A stretch of DNA of 64,000 bases. Origin: Flavobacterium sp. J49. Its GTDB lineage: Bacteria; Bacteroidota; Bacteroidia; Flavobacteriales; Flavobacteriaceae. Both the position numbers and the translations under genes were made by a program. The notes under the pieces are model-generated. The model did not search any database and had not been told where the DNA came from. It saw only the letters and a list, made by a program, of their open reading frames with translations. The stretch is from the NCBI RefSeq assembly GCF_011742145.1, contig NZ_JAAQQU010000104.1, positions 577,938 to 641,937 on the forward strand. The letters run 5' to 3'. This document shows, one piece after another, positions 25,342 to 33,620 of this stretch. Numbering within the stretch: the stretch's first letter is position 1; each line of letters opens with the position of its first letter.

Positions 25342-27258
25342 ATGAAAAAGTACTACTTTTTGATATTATATTTTACAATTCCTTTTGTTTTTGCCCAAGA
25401 AGGGGTTTCTGAGACCAGCAGGATAGCTGAGTCGGAGATGAAATCGGCTTCACAGGTGATGAATTTTCAGGTCAATCCCAATACGGCAAACTACGATGTT
25501 ACTTACAGCAAACTCGAATTTACACTCAATCCTGCAGTGTATGCCATAACCGGAAAAGTGACGACGACTTTCAAAGCTTTGAGCGACATGACTACCGTGA
25601 CTTTTGATTTAACCAATGAATTGACGGTGAGTTCGGTAAAACAAGGGATGACCAATTTAAGTTTTGTGCAAAATGCCAATGAGGAATTGGTGATTACTTT
25701 GCCGACCACACTTACAACCAACAGCTTTGCTACGGTAGAAATCAACTATTCGGGAGCGCCGGCCACAGGAGAGCAGGCGTTTACCAGATCTACCCATGCC
25801 GGAGCTTCCATCATCTGGACGCTTTCAGAACCTTTTGGGGCTCGTGATTGGTGGCCTTGTAAGCAAGATTTGAATGATAAAATAGACAGCATTGATGTTT
25901 ATATCACGGCACCATCGCAGTATGTGAGTGTGGCCAATGGTGTTGAGCCTGAAGCACCGGTGATTAACGGCGCCAACAAAACCACCCATTTCCATCACAG
26001 TTATCCAATTCCGGCTTACTTAGTTGCAATTGCGGTAACCAATTATCAGGTTTTTACCCAAACGGCGGGAACGGCTCCCAATACTTTTCCAATTGTAAAT
26101 TATATTTATCCTGAGGATTATAGTTCGGCAGTAGTTTCCCTGGCAGAGACCTTACCGATTATGGATATTTTTGAAGACTTGTTTGAAACTTATCCTTTTC
26201 ATGCTGAAAAGTATGGTCATGCTCAATTTGGTTGGGGTGGCGGAATGGAGCACACTACAGTTTCTTTTATGGGAGGCTTCAGTCGTGGATTGATTGCTCA
26301 TGAATTGGCCCACCAATGGTTTGGCGATAAAATCACTTGCGGTACTTGGAAAGACATTTGGTTGAATGAAGGGTTTGCCACTTATTTGGCGGCATTGGCT
26401 ATTGAAAATTTAGATGGGTTGAATGCTTTTATTACACAAAAATCGTCTATGATTGATTTTATTACCTCGAGTCCGGCAGGGAATGTATATTTAACCGATG
26501 CGCAGGCGACTAATGTGGGTCGAATCTTCAGCAGTCGGTTGAGCTATAACAAAGGTGCGATGGTTTTGGAAATGTTGCGTTTTAAAATGGGGGATACTAA
26601 TTTTTTCCAGGCGGTAAGAAACTATTTAGCCGATCCGAATTTGGCCTTCAAATACGCCGTTACGACTGATTTAAAAGCCCATTTGGAAGCAGTTTACGGA
26701 CAAGATTTAACCGAATTTTTCCAAGATTGGATTTACAATCAAGGATATCCTACTTATACCATTACGGCTCAGAACTGGGGAACAGGTCAGGCCAAGTTTG
26801 TGGTCAATCAAACCCAATCGGATGCCTCGGTTACGTATTTTGAAATGCCGGTTCCGGTTAGAATTTATGGTGCCGGAGGACAGCAGGCAGATTTAGTATT
26901 GAACAATACGGTCAACGGCGAACAATTCATAATGAGTGTGCCTTTTGAGATAACAGGAGTTGCATTTGACCCGGAAAAGCATATTATTTCAGCCAATTCG
27001 ACGGCGACTTTGGGCAACCAAGATTTTAGTATGGATAACGCAGTAGTGCTTTATCCTAATCCGAGTGCTGATATTTTACACATTCAAATGCCTTCCTCTT
27101 TGGTGTTAGAAAAGGCTACTGTTTACAACAGTCTTGGGCAGAAAGTTTTAGAAAACAATACGGTGGATTTTTCTGTGAGTCAATTGTCTTCAGGGGTTCA
27201 TTACATCGATATTCAAACAACAACGGGAACTTATCATAAAAAATTCATAAAAAAATAA
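25342..27258 (+). CDS. Secreted M1-family aminopeptidase with T9SS type A sorting domain
   Basis: 638 residues from ATG 25342; signal peptide MKKYYFLILYFTIPFVFAQ. The gluzincin motif HELAHQWFGDK gives zinc ligands H320 and H324 and catalytic E321, with the third ligand E343 in WLNEGFATY. The exopeptidase motif usually written GxMEN appears as GGMEH. The C-terminal VLYPNPSADILHIQM to YHKKFIKK is a type A T9SS sorting domain. It therefore acts outside the outer membrane, trimming peptides. A 20-bp palindrome begins at the base after the stop codon. Confidence 0.93.
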   Translation: MKKYYFLILYFTIPFVFAQEGVSETSRIAESEMKSASQVMNFQVNPNTANYDVTYSKLEFTLNPAVYAITGKVTTTFKALSDMTTVTFDLTNELTVSSVKQGMTNLSFVQNANEELVITLPTTLTTNSFATVEINYSGAPATGEQAFTRSTHAGASIIWTLSEPFGARDWWPCKQDLNDKIDSIDVYITAPSQYVSVANGVEPEAPVINGANKTTHFHHSYPIPAYLVAIAVTNYQVFTQTAGTAPNTFPIVNYIYPEDYSSAVVSLAETLPIMDIFEDLFETYPFHAEKYGHAQFGWGGGMEHTTVSFMGGFSRGLIAHELAHQWFGDKITCGTWKDIWLNEGFATYLAALAIENLDGLNAFITQKSSMIDFITSSPAGNVYLTDAQATNVGRIFSSRLSYNKGAMVLEMLRFKMGDTNFFQAVRNYLADPNLAFKYAVTTDLKAHLEAVYGQDLTEFFQDWIYNQGYPTYTITAQNWGTGQAKFVVNQTQSDASVTYFEMPVPVRIYGAGGQQADLVLNNTVNGEQFIMSVPFEITGVAFDPEKHIISANSTATLGNQDFSMDNAVVLYPNPSADILHIQMPSSLVLEKATVYNSLGQKVLENNTVDFSVSQLSSGVHYIDIQTTTGTYHKKFIKK

Positions 27259-27278
27259 CCTGCCTGCCGGCAGGCAGG
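27259..27278. repeat. 20-bp palindrome CCTGCCTGCCGGCAGGCAGG, copy 3
   Basis: Directly abuts the TAA of the M1 peptidase. The palindrome has no T-run and so is not a standard terminator, though it could fold in the 3' end of the mRNA. Confidence 0.95.
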
Positions 27279-27322
27279 TCTATATTTAACAAATATTGTA
27301 TGCAGGGGTAAGGTGAAAACCT

Positions 27323-27330
27323 TACTTTTG
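27323..27330 (+). promoter_or_regulatory. Possible -7 box for rseP
   Basis: TACTTTTG, 30 bp before the ATG. The nearest TTG upstream (27296-27298) is 24 bp away, wider than usual. Confidence 0.4.
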
Positions 27331-27359
27331 TGCGTTTAAAAGAAACTGACAAATAAGAA

Positions 27360-28709
27360 ATGGAAATTGCAATCAAACTATCTCAATTTTTACTGAGTTT
27401 ATCAATATTAATTATACTTCACGAATTAGGACATTTTATTCCGGCCAAATTATTTAAAACAAGAGTAGAGAAATTCTACTTGTTTTTTGACATTAAATAT
27501 TCTTTACTGAAAAAGAAAATCGGCGAGACAGAATATGGTATTGGTTGGTTGCCATTAGGAGGTTATGTAAAAATCTCCGGGATGATTGACGAGAGCATGG
27601 ATACCGAGCAAATGGCTCAGGAACCACAGCCTTGGGAATTCCGCTCTAAACCGGCATGGCAACGTTTGATTATCATGTTGGGTGGTGTGACAGTGAATTT
27701 TATTTTGGCGTTTATCATTTACATCGGAATGGCTTATGCTTATGGTGAGCAATTCATTGCCAACAATGACTTAAAAGAAGGTGTTTGGGTTACCAATCCG
27801 GTTATTGAAAAAGCGGGTATTAAAACCGGTGACAAGATTGTTTCCATTAACGGCAAGCCGATGGATCGTTTTAATGACCTTGCCAAAAATTTATATACAG
27901 CCAGAGAGGTTGTTGTTGAGCGAAACGGGCAACAGCAAACGATAAAGTTCCCTATAAATATCATTAATCAGATAAGTAATTCGGGAAGAAAACACTCTTT
28001 GGTCGAATTGAGGATTCCTTTTGTAGTAAGTGAGGTAAGCAAAAGTTCGCCGAACAACAGTACTTTAAAATCCAAAGATATCATTACGAGTTTCAACGGC
28101 AAACCGGTTCGTTATGCAGATGAAATCATCTCGGAATTTGATAAGTTCAAAGGACAAACGGTTCCGGTTGTTGTTAAAAGAGACAATCAATTGGTGGCTA
28201 CTACGATAAAATTTAATGACAGTGCTAAGTTAGGGGTAGTTTATCCGAACAGAATTCCGTTGTCGAATATTGAGAAATTGAATTTATACAAAGTAAACAA
28301 ACACGAATATGGTTTTTTTGAATCTATTCCTGTTGGTCTTCGCGTGGGGGCTGAAACTTTAATTGGTTACGGAGAAAACCTGATGACCATTTTTAACCCT
28401 AAGACAGAAGCTTATAAAGAAGTAGGAGGTTTTGCGGCTATCTTTAATATTTTCCCTAATTCATGGAGTTGGGAAGCCTTTTGGAACATTACTGCTTTGT
28501 TGTCAATTATGTTAGGGGTAATGAATTTATTACCGATTCCGGCGCTTGATGGTGGTCATGTGATGTTCTTGTTGTATGAAATAATTTCGGGTCGTAAACC
28601 AAGTGACAAGTTCTTAGAGAAAGCGCAATTGGTTGGGTTTGTATTACTTATTTCTTTATTGTTGTTTGCCAACGGGAATGATATTTACAAGGCAATTGTA
28701 GGCAAGTAA
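27360..28709 (+). CDS. rseP: RIP metalloprotease RseP (site-2 protease)
   Basis: 449-residue inner-membrane zinc protease that cuts anti-sigma factors or other membrane substrates within the bilayer. The zinc motif HELGHF starts at H21 (E22, H25); the second motif LLPIPALDGGHVMF supplies the Asp ligand. Two PDZ domains lie between (about 120-300, with GIKTGDKIVSINGKPMDRF and LKSKDIITSFNGKPV). Four transmembrane segments are seen at the two ends. A tRNA-Asn gene follows. Confidence 0.95.
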   Translation: MEIAIKLSQFLLSLSILIILHELGHFIPAKLFKTRVEKFYLFFDIKYSLLKKKIGETEYGIGWLPLGGYVKISGMIDESMDTEQMAQEPQPWEFRSKPAWQRLIIMLGGVTVNFILAFIIYIGMAYAYGEQFIANNDLKEGVWVTNPVIEKAGIKTGDKIVSINGKPMDRFNDLAKNLYTAREVVVERNGQQQTIKFPINIINQISNSGRKHSLVELRIPFVVSEVSKSSPNNSTLKSKDIITSFNGKPVRYADEIISEFDKFKGQTVPVVVKRDNQLVATTIKFNDSAKLGVVYPNRIPLSNIEKLNLYKVNKHEYGFFESIPVGLRVGAETLIGYGENLMTIFNPKTEAYKEVGGFAAIFNIFPNSWSWEAFWNITALLSIMLGVMNLLPIPALDGGHVMFLLYEIISGRKPSDKFLEKAQLVGFVLLISLLLFANGNDIYKAIVGK

Positions 28710-28736
28710 TATTTTTTGAAATTTTATTCGTTTTTA

Positions 28737-28767
28737 TTTGCAAAAAATAAAATTCGTTCTATCTTTG
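28737..28767 (+). promoter_or_regulatory. Promoter of tRNA-Asn
   Basis: TTTG (28737-28740), 19 bp, TATCTTTG (28760-28767): a perfect match to the Bacteroidota consensus, 26 bp before the tRNA. Confidence 0.8.
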
Positions 28768-28792
28768 CAACCGCTTAAAAGATATAACATCT

Positions 28793-28866
28793 TCCTCCTT
28801 AGCTCAGTTGGTTAGAGCATCTGACTGTTAATCAGAGGGTCCTTGGTTCGAGCCCAAGAGGGGGAG
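28793..28866 (+). tRNA. tRNA-Asn (anticodon GTT)
   Basis: Acceptor TCCTCCT pairs with AGGGGGA (one G-T pair), D-arm AGCTCAGTTGGTTAGAGC, anticodon stem TCTGA/TCAGA around CTGTTAA, T-arm CTTGGTTCGAGCCCAAG, discriminator G, CCA not encoded. Its 3' part from the anticodon loop on is the left attachment site of the integrated element. Confidence 0.97.
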
Positions 28867-28869
28867 CAA
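28825..28869 (+). repeat. Left attachment site (45-bp direct repeat)
   Basis: Bases 28825-28869 are identical to 43301-43345. The repeat runs from the anticodon loop of tRNA-Asn to three bases past its 3' end, the standard target for tyrosine recombinases. Confidence 0.95.
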
Positions 28870-28876
28870 GCAACTG

Positions 28877-28909
28877 AAAGCCTTCACAGCAATGTGAGGG
28901 CTTTTTTGT
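28877..28909 (+). terminator. Terminator after tRNA-Asn, on the element side
   Basis: AAAGCCTTCACA pairs with TGTGAGGGCTTT (one G-T) around GCAA, then a T-run. It lies inside the element, so the element supplies the terminator for the host tRNA. Confidence 0.85.
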
Positions 28910-28915
28910 TTTGGT

Positions 28916-28931
28916 GGGTCGAATTAGGGTC
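28916..28931 (+). repeat. Subterminal 16-bp repeat, left copy
   Basis: GGGTCGAATTAGGGTC, 46 bp inside the left attachment repeat; an identical copy in the same orientation is at 43150-43165 near the right end. A plausible integrase arm-type site. Confidence 0.75.
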
Positions 28932-28960
28932 GAAAATCATTTATTACTACTTTTACCAAC

Positions 28961-29791
28961 ATGACCAATTCAAACACATATTTTTACAAAGAGCTTAATA
29001 TTAATGGAAGTTATCAATTACCTCAAAATGAAAGATTGATTTCCTCATTTAATATTGAAAACAGTGATTTATCCTTTATAACAACATTCTTTAATAATCC
29101 TTCTTTCCTTGAAATCTTCAAAAGCAATTATAGTTCGATAGCAATTTCAAATAGAACTACTGTATTAATTGATTATTTATTAAAACGTTACCATTTAGAA
29201 GATAAAAAGCTTGATTTTTATGTATTGGTATGTTCTATTCAAAAAGAATATATAACCCTTTACGAGACACCTTTTGACAATAGTGATAGAATGAATATTG
29301 ATTTTCAAAATTTGTACAAGGATGTTACTATGCTATTAAAAATCATACGCACTTACCTATTGGATGCAAATAATATTCAAGCTATTTCAATAAAAACCGA
29401 CAGCAATACTACTTTTAAGAATATGTTTTTCATCCGTGACATAATGGATGCATTGATTTTTAAATATGGTCTTACATTAGAAAACTTTGATGTTAAAAAG
29501 CAACTTATTTTAGATAATTATCACCCTCAAAAATTTTCTTTATTGGATGAATATTTTAAGTATGAAACTATATTAGGACTATATGATTTCATAATCAGAG
29601 AAAAGCAGTCTAATGCTAAAATTAGCAATAGAGATTTGAGATTTGTTGGCTCAATTCTTCATTTATCTCAGATAAGCATAAATGCTAAATCCTATGAAAT
29701 TATCTTAACTGATCTAAAAAATTTAGTTTCTCTATCTGATATAAATAATCTTCGAAATTACCTTAAAAGACCAGACAGGTATACGTTTTAA
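28961..29791 (+). CDS. Hypothetical protein of the integrated element
   Basis: 276 residues that I do not recognise. It is predicted to be largely helical, soluble, rich in Asn, Ile, Leu and Lys, without signal peptide or cysteine cluster. TACTTTTA just upstream is one base off the -7 consensus. It lies first in the element beside the attachment site, where accessory or regulatory genes often sit. Confidence 0.6.
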   Translation: MTNSNTYFYKELNINGSYQLPQNERLISSFNIENSDLSFITTFFNNPSFLEIFKSNYSSIAISNRTTVLIDYLLKRYHLEDKKLDFYVLVCSIQKEYITLYETPFDNSDRMNIDFQNLYKDVTMLLKIIRTYLLDANNIQAISIKTDSNTTFKNMFFIRDIMDALIFKYGLTLENFDVKKQLILDNYHPQKFSLLDEYFKYETILGLYDFIIREKQSNAKISNRDLRFVGSILHLSQISINAKSYEIILTDLKNLVSLSDINNLRNYLKRPDRYTF

Positions 29792-29889
29792 AAAATTGAA
29801 ACAGAATTTTTAAAAAACTCCAAATTTCTGTTTCAAATTCATACTAACATTTTGAGAAATATTTGTGTTCAAATTTTAAATAAAAAATT

Positions 29890-30096
29890 ATGAACACGAA
29901 TCAATCAAAATTTTTAACCTTCAAAGAAGCTACTATTTATTTAGGGATTTCCAAATCCACATTATACAAGCTAACAGCTTCTAAACAAATTCGATTTTAC
30001 AAACCCAAAGGCAAATTGTTCTTCAAGGAAGAAGACCTTTTGAGTTTTATGACTCACAAGGGAGCAATGGGTATTGAAATTAGTTCTAATCTATAA
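29890..30096 (+). CDS. Excisionase-type helix-turn-helix DNA-binding protein
   Basis: 68 residues with the MerR/Xis-like winged HTH: FLTFKEATIYLGISKSTLYKLTASKQIRFYKPKGKLFFKEEDLLSFM. Such proteins direct excision by bending attachment DNA or regulate element genes. It is 11 bp upstream of the DUF3987 gene and close to the integrase, which fits a directionality factor. Confidence 0.85.
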   Translation: MNTNQSKFLTFKEATIYLGISKSTLYKLTASKQIRFYKPKGKLFFKEEDLLSFMTHKGAMGIEISSNL

Positions 30097-30107
30097 AAAC
30101 TTAGGAA

Positions 30108-31394
30108 ATGGAAACTGATTTTTTACCTGAAATAGTATATCAAAAACTACCAAAAGTTTTATCGGAATTAACAGAACCTTTTACAGGGAGAGAAAAAGAT
30201 GTTGTGCTTCTTTCTTCTTTAGGAGTTCTAAGTGCAGCGTTGCCTAAAGTCTATGGCAATTATGATGGCAACAAGTATTCATCAAATTTATACTTATTGA
30301 TTGTGGCTCCAGCAGCTTCAGGAAAAGGAGTAATGAATAAATCCAAAGTATTAATCGAAAAAATTCACCAAAATATTTTAGAGTTAAGTCGTAATAACAT
30401 TTCTGAATGTGAATCAGAAAAAAAGACCACGAAAAACCAAAGTATAAAATGTCCTGAGTTGGAAGTGAAATTAATTCCAGGAAATGTAAGTAGCTCAAAA
30501 ATCTACAAACATTTGAAAAATGCACCTCATGGGATTTTGATTTTTGAAACTGAAGCAGATACAATTTCTGTGATGCTAAAACAGGATTGGGGAAATTTTT
30601 CGGATATAATGAGAAAAGCTTTTCATCATGAAACCATTTCAATCAGTAGAGAAACAGATGATAAGTTTATTGAAGTGCGATATCCTCAACTTTCTCTAGT
30701 TATCTCCGGAACTCCTAATCAAGTAAAACCATTAATAAATTCCAAAGAAAACGGATTGTTTAGCAGGTTCATTTTTTATGCTTTTGATGATATTATGGGT
30801 TGGAAAGATGTTTCCCCAAGAGGGATAAAAATTGACTACAACGCTTTATTCTCAATAGTCTCCGATGAAATTTCAAATCTTTATCAAAAACTTCAAAATA
30901 GCGGTTCAGAAGTTGAAATAAGGTTAAGTGATTCACAATGGGAACAGTTTAATAAAGATATGGGCTATGTGACAGAACTTTTCATAAATCAAAACAGAAG
31001 TGATGTACTGTCAATCATCAAAAGGCAAGGACTTATTCTCTTTCGGATATGTATGATTTTAACAATCATTAGAAATAAAGATTTAGAAACTTTTCCGGAG
31101 AATATTGTTTGTGATGATGCAGATTATGTGATAGCATTTGAATTAATGAGAACAATTCTAGATCACTCTATGCATGTATCAAACTTGTTACATAATGGGA
31201 AAATTGAACTAACCGTCAGAGAAACTCAATTCCTTGCTAGGATGAACAAAAAATTTACAAGAGCGGAAGCTGTAGTATATGCAGAACAGGAGAGTGTTTC
31301 TACCCGAACTCTTGACTATATGCTAAAAAAATTAACAGAGTGTAATTTTTTATCAAAAACCTCAAATGGGATTTATGAACAAATTGGAAAATGA
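30108..31394 (+). CDS. DUF3987-family protein (element replication or maintenance ATPase-like)
   Basis: 428 residues. A P-loop-like APAASGKG (67-74) follows the KVYGNYDGNKYSSNLYLLIV segment typical of DUF3987 proteins, which recur in Bacteroidota mobile elements, often beside primase-like or excisionase genes. Later motifs are GILIFETEADT (a probable Walker B region), LSLVISGTPNQVKPLI and the C-terminal winged-helix-like end. A helicase or primase-associated role in element replication is an inference from context. Confidence 0.75.
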   Translation: METDFLPEIVYQKLPKVLSELTEPFTGREKDVVLLSSLGVLSAALPKVYGNYDGNKYSSNLYLLIVAPAASGKGVMNKSKVLIEKIHQNILELSRNNISECESEKKTTKNQSIKCPELEVKLIPGNVSSSKIYKHLKNAPHGILIFETEADTISVMLKQDWGNFSDIMRKAFHHETISISRETDDKFIEVRYPQLSLVISGTPNQVKPLINSKENGLFSRFIFYAFDDIMGWKDVSPRGIKIDYNALFSIVSDEISNLYQKLQNSGSEVEIRLSDSQWEQFNKDMGYVTELFINQNRSDVLSIIKRQGLILFRICMILTIIRNKDLETFPENIVCDDADYVIAFELMRTILDHSMHVSNLLHNGKIELTVRETQFLARMNKKFTRAEAVVYAEQESVSTRTLDYMLKKLTECNFLSKTSNGIYEQIGK

Positions 31395-31402
31395 TGTATC
31401 GA

Positions 31403-31447
31403 TTGCAAAAGTTGCAACAATTGCAAAAGTTGCAAAAGTTGCAAAAA
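31403..31447 (+). repeat. Five 9-bp iterons TTGCAAAAG upstream of the integrase
   Basis: Contiguous units at 31403, 31412 (TTGCAACAA), 31421, 31430 and 31439 (TTGCAAAAA). The array ends 22 bp before the integrase ATG. The same unit occurs three more times inside the integrase gene (32476-32502). Confidence 0.9.
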
Positions 31448-31469
31448 TCACTAATAAAAAAATTAAAAG

Positions 31470-32687
31470 ATGGCAACAAGTGTAAAATTATTATTAAAAA
31501 ACAAGCCCAGGTCTGACTTTACCTATCCAATAGTACTTCAGGTAATTAAAGATGGAAAAGCGAAAGTTATCTATACAGGGATAAGTTGTAACAAATCTGA
31601 TTGGACTGGTCAAGAACTCAAAAAAACTCATCCAAATTTCCAAAAAAGAAATCTCATTTTGATGAATATCAAACAGAGAGCTTTAAAAATTATAGATGAT
31701 TTCATAGAAGAAGGGATTGATTTTACGTTAAATGAATTTGAAAAATTATTTAAGGGCGACAAACAAAATTCAAGAATAACTGTATTTGAACATTTTCAAG
31801 ATGTTATCCAGAGAATGAAACTGTCTAATCGTCTAGGCAATTCAAAAAGCTATCTTGATACCTGCAATTCGTTTTTTAAGTTTCATTCAGACAGAGATTT
31901 AACTTTTAAAGGGTTAAATGTCACTCTGCTTGAAAAGTATGAAGCATACTTACGAAACAGAAACAATCAAGATTCTGGAATTGCATTTAAAATGAGAGCC
32001 TTAAGAGCGCTATTCAATTCTGCTATACGCAATGGCATAGTCAGTAATGATCATTATCCTTTTGACAAGTATAAAATTTCAAAATTAAAAGGGAAAGGGA
32101 TAAAACGAGCATTGACTAGGGATGAAGTCAAGAGGATTATTGAGGTAGATTTATCTGATAGACCTGATTTAATTAACACCAAAAACTACTTTGTGTTTAG
32201 CTATTTTGTAAGAGGTATTAATTGGATAGATGTTCTAAAGTTAAAAAAAGAAAACATTCAAGATGATTATATCGTTTACATACGTTCAAAGACAAAAACG
32301 GTGTTTAAAGTTAAAATACTACCTCCAGTTAAAAAGATATTGGACTACTATTTAAACCAAAATAGAGCAACAGAGTATGTTTTTCCGATTCTACTAAGAG
32401 ATGATTTAACTCCTATGCAAATTGAAAACAGGAAACAAAAAACACTAAAACGGTTTAATAAGGAATTGAAAGAACTTGCAAAAGTTGCAAAAGTTGCAAA
32501 AAATGTCACTTCGTATGTAATTCGCCATTCCTATGCGACTAACTTAAAACAACTCGGTGTTAGTGTAGAGAAAATCTCCCAGAGTATGGGCCATTCCTCT
32601 GTAGAAATAACAAATAGCTATTTGAAAGATTTTGAAACCGAAGAAATTGATTTTGAAAATGAAAAGTTATTAAACTTTAATCTTTAA
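31470..32687 (+). CDS. Tyrosine recombinase (integrase) of the element
   Basis: 405 residues of the Bacteroidota tyrosine integrase type. An N-terminal arm-binding beta domain (about 1-95), SAM-like core-binding domain (about 103-200) and catalytic domain (about 213-395) are seen. Catalytic residues: R248 (SYFVRGINWID), R352 (SYVIRHSYATN), H375 (MGHSSVEITNSYL) and nucleophile Y384; the usual first histidine of box II is replaced as in many Bacteroidota members. It should catalyse site-specific exchange at the tRNA-Asn repeat. A LAKVAKVAKNV stretch (336-346) is encoded by 9-bp repeats also present upstream. Confidence 0.93.
   Translation: MATSVKLLLKNKPRSDFTYPIVLQVIKDGKAKVIYTGISCNKSDWTGQELKKTHPNFQKRNLILMNIKQRALKIIDDFIEEGIDFTLNEFEKLFKGDKQNSRITVFEHFQDVIQRMKLSNRLGNSKSYLDTCNSFFKFHSDRDLTFKGLNVTLLEKYEAYLRNRNNQDSGIAFKMRALRALFNSAIRNGIVSNDHYPFDKYKISKLKGKGIKRALTRDEVKRIIEVDLSDRPDLINTKNYFVFSYFVRGINWIDVLKLKKENIQDDYIVYIRSKTKTVFKVKILPPVKKILDYYLNQNRATEYVFPILLRDDLTPMQIENRKQKTLKRFNKELKELAKVAKVAKNVTSYVIRHSYATNLKQLGVSVEKISQSMGHSSVEITNSYLKDFETEEIDFENEKLLNFNL
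32476..32502 (+). repeat. Three 9-bp TTGCAAAAG units inside the integrase gene
   Basis: Units at 32476, 32485 and 32494 (TTGCAAAAA), in frame, coding for repeated Ala-Lys-Val. Identical to the iterons upstream of the gene. Confidence 0.9.
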
Positions 32688-32747
32688 CAAAGTTCAGTTT
32701 CATCTAAAAATTTAAAAACAATTGATAACAACTAATATTAATTTCAT

Positions 32748-33620
32748 ATGAAAATAAAACAAGCATCTCGTTCAGAGGTAAAATTAAGAATAGGAATTTC
32801 AGCAGCATCAGGATTTGGTAAAACTTATTCTGCATTGCAAATGGGATTTGGAATGACAAATGATTGGTCAAAAATATGTGTTATAGATTCTGAATCATCA
32901 GCTTCTTTATACAGTCACTTGGGGCAATTCAATGTAATTGAGATTGAAGCGCCGTTTACTCCTGAAAAATATATTGAAGCTATAAAACTAGCAGAAAATT
33001 CAGGTATGCAACTTATAATCTTGGATTCAATCTCGCATGAATGGTCTGGCAGTGGAGGGTGTTTAGAAATTCACGAGCAATTAGGAGGCAGATGGCAAGA
33101 TTGGGCAAAGGTAACTCCAAGACATCAAGCATTTATTGATAGTATCATTTTATCAAAATGTCACATTATCACCTGTGTTAGAAGAAAAATTGAATACAGT
33201 TTAGACACAGATTTAAATGGAAGAATGAAGGTAACTAAATTAGGCACTAAAGAGGTGACCAAGGAAGGATTTGAATTTGAACTGACATTAAATTTTGAAA
33301 TTATTAATGAGCAACATCTCGCTAAGGCTAGTAAGGATCGGACTGGTTTGTACATGAATAAACCTGAATTTGTAATTAGCTCAGCAACAGGGAAGCGCCT
33401 AATTAATTGGGCAACAATGAATGATGTAATGAATTTAAATAACCTCTTGAAAAAAATAACGGAATGTAAAAACAAATCCGAATTAAGAGAGTTATTTAAC
33501 AAATATCCTGAGCTATCAAAATCAGTTGCCGCAGAATTTACTGAACATGAAAAATTTTTGAATAGTTTAACTACTAATGTTATTCCAAATGGACAATATA
33601 CTCACCCTCACACCAGTTAA
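32748..33620 (+). CDS. Sak4-like phage-type RecA-fold ATPase
   Basis: 290 residues. Walker A SGFGKT (residues 21-26, K25) and Walker B LIILDSIS (about 94-101) flank a CVIDSESSASLYSHLG segment seen in the AAA_24/Sak4 group of phage ATPases, which assist single-strand annealing and recombination. The C-terminal part is helical. It overlaps the next gene by about 29-44 bp. Function in element recombination or replication is inferred. Confidence 0.78.
   Translation: MKIKQASRSEVKLRIGISAASGFGKTYSALQMGFGMTNDWSKICVIDSESSASLYSHLGQFNVIEIEAPFTPEKYIEAIKLAENSGMQLIILDSISHEWSGSGGCLEIHEQLGGRWQDWAKVTPRHQAFIDSIILSKCHIITCVRRKIEYSLDTDLNGRMKVTKLGTKEVTKEGFEFELTLNFEIINEQHLAKASKDRTGLYMNKPEFVISSATGKRLINWATMNDVMNLNNLLKKITECKNKSELRELFNKYPELSKSVAAEFTEHEKFLNSLTTNVIPNGQYTHPHTS

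Noticed and set aside
27259..27278. Terminator of the M1 peptidase gene
   Set aside because: The palindrome lacks a following T-run and is identical to copies inserted in tRNA fragments, so it is better read as a dispersed repeat.
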